From: Prolixibacteraceae bacterium
Lineage (GTDB): Bacteria; Bacteroidota; Bacteroidia; Bacteroidales; Prolixibacteraceae
Assembly (NCBI GenBank): GCA_003537645.1
Contig: DPRM01000013.1
Coordinates: forward strand, 1 to 16,662
DNA: 16,662 nucleotides
Direction: 5' to 3'
Below the pieces are notes generated by a model. The model searched no databases. It had not been told where the DNA came from and saw nothing but the letters and a program-made list of their open reading frames with translations. A program made the position numbers and the translations under genes. Below, one piece after another: positions 12,783 to 16,662 of this stretch. The number at the start of each line of letters is the position of its first letter. Within the stretch, counting starts at the first letter, position 1.

Positions 12783-15419
12783 CTAGAACACCACCTTCAG
12801 GAATAAAACAGGTGTAAAAGGAACAGAACTTGAATAGACCCGGAAATCGCCTAGCTCTTTGGTTAACTGGAAATTTTTGATATTGGCATACCTTAGGTTC
12901 TGGGTGCCGAATACATTGAGAACCGATAAACCAAGTTCTCCACTAAACCGTTTTGGAGTAAATTTATAAGTTACTGCTGCATCGACGCGCTTATACGATA
13001 CATTGCTGGTTTCAGCTTTAAAAACATCCCGTAAAATTTGCATTCCCGAACCATAAACGTAGTCAGCAGAAAAATAGAATTTGTGAATATTAAATAGTCC
13101 AGCTGCCTTAAATTCATGCAATTGGTGTTGTGGTGCCAGCGAATATGCAGGCAGGGCAACATTCTCCGGAGCAAATCGTTCGAGCGCCTTGCTTAGGGTG
13201 TATGAGGCCCATACCGAATGTTTCCCAAAATCTTTTTTGGCATAAAGGTCGATGCCATAGGTTTTGGCATCGCCAAAGTAAGAGAAATAACCGCCTGTGG
13301 GATTGCCCTTGACAACCCGTTGCTCAAATACACGTTCTGTGAGGTTTCTGGTTGGTTTGTAATAAGCCTGGACATTCAATGTTAGGTCGTTTTTGAAATA
13401 ATTAAGTTCACCCACCCAATGCGTAGCGTTTAATACCGGGATATTTTCATTACCGGTAACCCACAAATAAGTATAGTTTTGATTTCGGTCAACATTGGCC
13501 AATTTATAAATGAATTGGTTGTAACGCCCCCATGAGGCATTGATTTTCAACTCTTCAGAAAGCTTATAAGAGGCGCTAATGCGGGGCTCAACGTAGACTT
13601 TGTTCCGATCAAGAGATAAATTTGTTCGAATTCCTGCTTTCAGGATCAGGCGGTCGCCGATTGGTAAATTATCGTGAACATATACGAATACTCTTTTCGA
13701 GCTAAATTTATTCAAAGTATTAATTGAAATCGTATCCGTCAGATTGGTTTTAAGATCAATTTGCGCTTCATTATTATAATAGCCACCGCCGAATTCCAAC
13801 TGATGTCCATTTAAAAGAGTGAGCAGATTCTCCATTCTGAAAGAATTCTCCAGCGCACTATTTTTCGTATTTACCTGATCCTTGTTGTATATAGATTGTG
13901 TACTCGTATTTTTCGAATTTACATCATCTGACTGCGATTTTGAAAAATTGGAATTCGTAGCAACAAATTTTGAAACCAGATTATCTGACCATTTTTTACG
14001 GTAGAAAGCCGAAATGCCGAACTGCCTGTTTTCCTCCTTGTCAAACAGACTGATGGTTAGCGGAGTTGGATTATTTTCCCCTTGATGCATTCCCATACTC
14101 ATATTCATATCACGGGTCGTATTGGTACTGGCTTTCAGGCTAAAATCGTCACCTCCGCCATACATACTGACATAAAACTGATCGCCATTGTCGAAATGAT
14201 AACTGTACTTCAGGTTAAGGTCTCTGAACTGGTAATCGTTAGGATAAACATCCATATCAAAAGCAATATTTTGATGCTGTGTGGATGTTGAATGGTCGTT
14301 AGTTGATCTAAAGGTTGGAGTAAAGAGATTGAAATCGCTGGAATTATATAAATTATAATAGGTTTGACGGTAGGCAAACAGCAGTGACGATTTTTTAAAC
14401 AGCGGTATCTCAACCATTCCGTTCAAGGTAGTAGGATTAATGTTCAGGCTGAAAGTTGGTTTTTGAATGTTACCATTTTTTGCTGTAATATTTACAATTC
14501 CTCCAACACGGTTACCATATTTAGCCTCGAAACCTCCTTTTAAAATTTCGATATTTTTTACCAGAAAAGGATTTACCACACTTATATTATCGTTGTAATT
14601 TTTTAGTCCGTAGAGCGTAAATTCATCGAAAGTCACCAGGCTTTGTCCTTCAGAACTTCCCCAAATCAACAGATCGCTTGATTGCTCACCGGCTGCCTGA
14701 ATGCCCGGCATTAGCCTGATCATATTGAAAACTGAGTTATCGCCTTGACCTGGCAGAAATCGGGCAATGTTAGGATTGATGGTAATCTTTCCTGCCTTTT
14801 CGCCCACGATGGTCGCTTTTTCAATCCTGTTATCATGAACAATCACTTCAGGAAGGGTTTGGGTAGCAGGGATGAGTTTGAATCGCTGATTGATACCTGC
14901 ATAAAGCAGTGTATCGTAAATGTAATACCCTAAATGTGAAATACGAACGTGGAAAGTACTGTCAGCCGTGGCCGTATAATTAAAGTTTCCGGTGACATCG
15001 GCAATCATCGGATGGTTGTTAATCTGAATCTGCGAAAACGGGAGTGGCTCAAACGATCCGGCTTCCACAATCTGACCGGTAATTTGGGTCTGATCTTTTT
15101 TCTGTTCTTCCTTCAGTTTCATTTTGTCAGGAATGATAACAAACACCTCGCCGGTTTTTCTGAAATGAAAAGGAAGGCCGTTCAACAGAAAACTTAAAGC
15201 TTCTTCTTTCGATGAAAAAGTTTTGGAAATTGTAACACGATATTGTGCCAATTGACTTTCGTTGTATGAGAAATGAAAATCGTACTGATCACGTAAATGC
15301 AAAAGTACCTGATTGAGCTGCTGATTGCTGACTTCAACCCGAATACTCCGGGTTTGAGCAAAGCCCGACACCAAAAGGAATACAATAAGAAAATATGAAA
15401 TTATTAGTTTCCTGATCAT
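12783..15419 (-). CDS. TonB-dependent outer-membrane receptor with STN signalling domain
   Basis: An 878-residue outer-membrane receptor. Signal peptide 1-21 (LIISYFLIVFLLVSGFAQ); secretin/TonB short N-terminal (STN) domain about 24-97; a carboxypeptidase-regulatory-like beta-sandwich about 112-190 (TGQIVEAGSFEPLPFSQI); plug about 215-315 (MIRLMPGIQ, VKNIEILKGGFEAKYGNRVGGIVNI); then a 22-strand-type barrel to the terminal Phe (LFLKVVF), the usual outer-membrane signature. Family knowledge: the STN domain touches a FecR-type anti-sigma factor, so ligand uptake switches on the locus. The start ATG overlaps the FecR stop (ATGA), confirming the operon. It is shorter than most SusC proteins and no SusD gene follows within the window, so a glycan-specific SusCD pair is not supported. 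The substrate is unknown. No terminator is seen just downstream on this strand. Confidence 0.93.
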   Translation of the reverse strand: MIRKLIISYFLIVFLLVSGFAQTRSIRVEVSNQQLNQVLLHLRDQYDFHFSYNESQLAQYRVTISKTFSSKEEALSFLLNGLPFHFRKTGEVFVIIPDKMKLKEEQKKDQTQITGQIVEAGSFEPLPFSQIQINNHPMIADVTGNFNYTATADSTFHVRISHLGYYIYDTLLYAGINQRFKLIPATQTLPEVIVHDNRIEKATIVGEKAGKITINPNIARFLPGQGDNSVFNMIRLMPGIQAAGEQSSDLLIWGSSEGQSLVTFDEFTLYGLKNYNDNISVVNPFLVKNIEILKGGFEAKYGNRVGGIVNITAKNGNIQKPTFSLNINPTTLNGMVEIPLFKKSSLLFAYRQTYYNLYNSSDFNLFTPTFRSTNDHSTSTQHQNIAFDMDVYPNDYQFRDLNLKYSYHFDNGDQFYVSMYGGGDDFSLKASTNTTRDMNMSMGMHQGENNPTPLTISLFDKEENRQFGISAFYRKKWSDNLVSKFVATNSNFSKSQSDDVNSKNTSTQSIYNKDQVNTKNSALENSFRMENLLTLLNGHQLEFGGGYYNNEAQIDLKTNLTDTISINTLNKFSSKRVFVYVHDNLPIGDRLILKAGIRTNLSLDRNKVYVEPRISASYKLSEELKINASWGRYNQFIYKLANVDRNQNYTYLWVTGNENIPVLNATHWVGELNYFKNDLTLNVQAYYKPTRNLTERVFEQRVVKGNPTGGYFSYFGDAKTYGIDLYAKKDFGKHSVWASYTLSKALERFAPENVALPAYSLAPQHQLHEFKAAGLFNIHKFYFSADYVYGSGMQILRDVFKAETSNVSYKRVDAAVTYKFTPKRFSGELGLSVLNVFGTQNLRYANIKNFQLTKELGDFRVYSSSVPFTPVLFLKVVF

Positions 15420-16288
15420 TCACCTTTTTGAATAATGAGATACTCGCCAACCGATTTTCTGACATATTTTAAACCTAAAGCCGGGCAAACATATTCCAAT
15501 ATATCTTCAACATTTTGATCTTTGTTAAAGTTTCCGGTGTACAACGATTCATCGTTAATTTTAGTGTCAATCTTTACACCATACTGTCGTTCAATTTCGG
15601 TAAATACCGCATAAATAGGGCTGGCTGTAAATAAGAATATGTTTTTCTTCCACGAAATTTCAGGAAAAGTTTCAATGTTTGTCAAAACGTCAATTCCGCC
15701 CTGTCCGTTAATTTCCGCTTTGCTGTTTGGCTTAATAATGGCCTCGTACCCCAGTAGAGACCTGACTTTTACTGTTCCGGTAATACAGGTCACTTTATAA
15801 ATTTCTTCACGGGCAAATATATTGAAACTGGTACCCATAACCTGGGTGGTTCCTTTCTCCGAAACCACTGTAAATTTTTTTCCTTTCTGGACTTCGAAAA
15901 ATGCTTCACCTTCAAGCGTTACCTTCCGGCTTATTTTCCACCAGTATGGATTATAGCTTATTGAACTTTGTGCATTCAGATTAACTTTTGATTGATCGGG
16001 TAGCATAGCCTCCAGATGCTGCCCGGCTGGATTTTCAATCGTGGTGGTGTAAAAACGTAAAAAACTTCCGATTGAAAATAAAATAACGATGCTTGCTGCT
16101 ACCACCCATTTGGCCAAACCAAAATTAATAGACATCAAAAGACCTTTAGGCTGATCAACAATTTGATCCTCCATACTTGCCCAAATATCTGCTTCACTCT
16201 TTTCCCAGTGGAATTTTCCTCCGGAAAAGAAAGTTTTGCTTTGTTGGTCAATAGTAGACAGATCAATATGTTCGTCGTTTTGTTTCAC
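15416..16288 (-). CDS. FecR-family anti-sigma factor
   Basis: A 290-residue inner-membrane regulator linking the ECF sigma factor and the STN receptor. The N-terminus (1-50) is cytoplasmic and should hold the sigma factor. One membrane segment spans about 59-80 (AKWVVAASIVILFSIGSFLRFY). The periplasmic FecR domain follows at about 84-180 (LPDQSKVNLNAQSSISYN, VTLEGEAFFEVQKG, GTSFNI, ITGTVKV). The C-terminal DUF4974/STN-like domain spans about 216-286 (FTASPIYAVFTEIERQYGVKI). The start is GTG at 16288: it lies 2 nt after the sigma-factor stop, an in-frame stop lies just upstream, and the next ATG would cut the sigma-binding region. In this family the receptor's STN domain signals across the periplasm and the N-terminus releases or activates the sigma factor. 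Confidence 0.93.
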   Translation of the reverse strand: MKQNDEHIDLSTIDQQSKTFFSGGKFHWEKSEADIWASMEDQIVDQPKGLLMSINFGLAKWVVAASIVILFSIGSFLRFYTTTIENPAGQHLEAMLPDQSKVNLNAQSSISYNPYWWKISRKVTLEGEAFFEVQKGKKFTVVSEKGTTQVMGTSFNIFAREEIYKVTCITGTVKVRSLLGYEAIIKPNSKAEINGQGGIDVLTNIETFPEISWKKNIFLFTASPIYAVFTEIERQYGVKIDTKINDESLYTGNFNKDQNVEDILEYVCPALGLKYVRKSVGEYLIIQKGE

Positions 16289-16290
16289 TT

Positions 16291-16662
16291 TTATTTTTCA
16301 GTTTTAATCCGGTCAAGCCGAAATCCCATTAAGAATAAAATTAAACCCGATACTTTGTCTTTCAACTGTATTTTTAAATGTTCAAGAGCCTGACTCATTC
16401 TTTTTTCAATGGCTTTTACACTAAGTTCGAGCTGATCAGCTATTTCTTTGTATTTTAATTCATCTATCCGGTTCATCAGGAATACGGTTCGTTGTTTTTC
16501 CGGCATCGATTCCAACGCCTTTTCATACGCCTTTTTCAATTCCTGAAAGTTTAACTCGTCTTCTGGTGTTGTGCTTTTATTGGCAGGCTGGAATGTGTTG
16601 AAGAAATTAAAAGCTACCTGATCTCGGCGGTATTGATTGATAAATAAATCGCCTGCAATTTT
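16291..16662 (-). CDS. ECF RNA polymerase sigma factor, C-terminal part (start outside window)
   Basis: The visible 123 residues are open to the right edge of the window. The first codons there read KIAGDLFINQYRRDQVAF, matching the end of sigma region 2 (DNA-melting helix and RR). Region 4 follows: LKKAYEKALESMPEKQRTVFLMN, then the helix-turn-helix YKEIADQLELSVKAIEKRMSQALEHL. A TTG at 16539 is in frame but internal and not a start. In this family the factor is held by the FecR protein encoded 2 nt downstream and drives transcription of its own operon and the receptor. The last residues (about 20) form a hydrophobic/basic tail (GLILFLMGFRL), slightly unusual for this family. Confidence 0.9.
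   Translation of the reverse strand, partial: KIAGDLFINQYRRDQVAFNFFNTFQPANKSTTPEDELNFQELKKAYEKALESMPEKQRTVFLMNRIDELKYKEIADQLELSVKAIEKRMSQALEHLKIQLKDKVSGLILFLMGFRLDRIKTEK

Noticed and set aside
13130..15385. Several 60-80 codon frames opposite or overlapping the receptor gene
   Set aside because: They are shadows of a long gene with signal peptide, plug and barrel; none has a coherent protein pattern.
12783..15419. SusC of a SusCD glycan-uptake pair
   Set aside because: The protein is shorter than typical SusC and no SusD gene lies between its end and the next operon.

Overview
The window looks like a Bacteroidota chromosome, probably a Bacteroidales/Marinilabiliales-type bacterium. This rests on three things: the sigma factor / FecR / STN-type TonB-receptor trio at the right end, promoter-like TAnnTTTG boxes, and protein text typical of that phylum. 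Order and genus are guesses.

Layout. Positions 1-939 (minus strand) hold a LuxR/NarL-type response regulator, followed 20 nt downstream by the 5' part of an unrecognised conserved-looking gene cut by the window edge. A 424-nt gap separates this from a long plus-strand run (1364-11759) built around a type I restriction-modification locus. That run reads hsdR, then a nested AAA-ATPase + HNH-nuclease pair resembling Septu PtuA-PtuB, then hsdM, then hsdS with an extra C-terminal domain, then a short HipA-like kinase, then a protein joining a HipA-N/HipS-like domain to a HIRAN domain. Four junctions are tight: ptuA/ptuB 3 nt, ptuB/hsdM 18 nt, hsdM/hsdS ATGA overlap, kinase/HIRAN TTGA overlap. So the seven genes plausibly work as one or two transcripts. 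A 379-nt hairpin-rich gap follows, then a short RadC-like JAMM protein with a strong UUCG-loop terminator. Positions 12783-16662 (minus strand) are an unrelated housekeeping block: ECF sigma factor (start outside the window), FecR anti-sigma factor and TonB-dependent receptor.

How it fits together. HsdR, HsdM and HsdS should form a modification and ATP-dependent restriction complex against foreign DNA. The PtuA/PtuB-like pair is a second, independent nuclease system carried inside the same locus. The HipA-like kinase and its HIRAN partner look like a split HipA module of toxin-antitoxin type with no HipB repressor visible. The extra domain on HsdS has a segment reminiscent of Panacea/DUF4065 antitoxin proteins. 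The most notable idea is that restriction, a Septu-like back-up and a kinase-type module are stacked in one locus, possibly with cross-control through the HsdS tail. The linkage is visible in the sequence; the cross-control is inference. hsdM also carries two in-frame pieces that look like captured repeats. Hand-counted 60-base samples suggest the nested pair, the TRD-coding part of hsdS and the kinase gene are more AT-rich than hsdR and hsdM, consistent with modular assembly.
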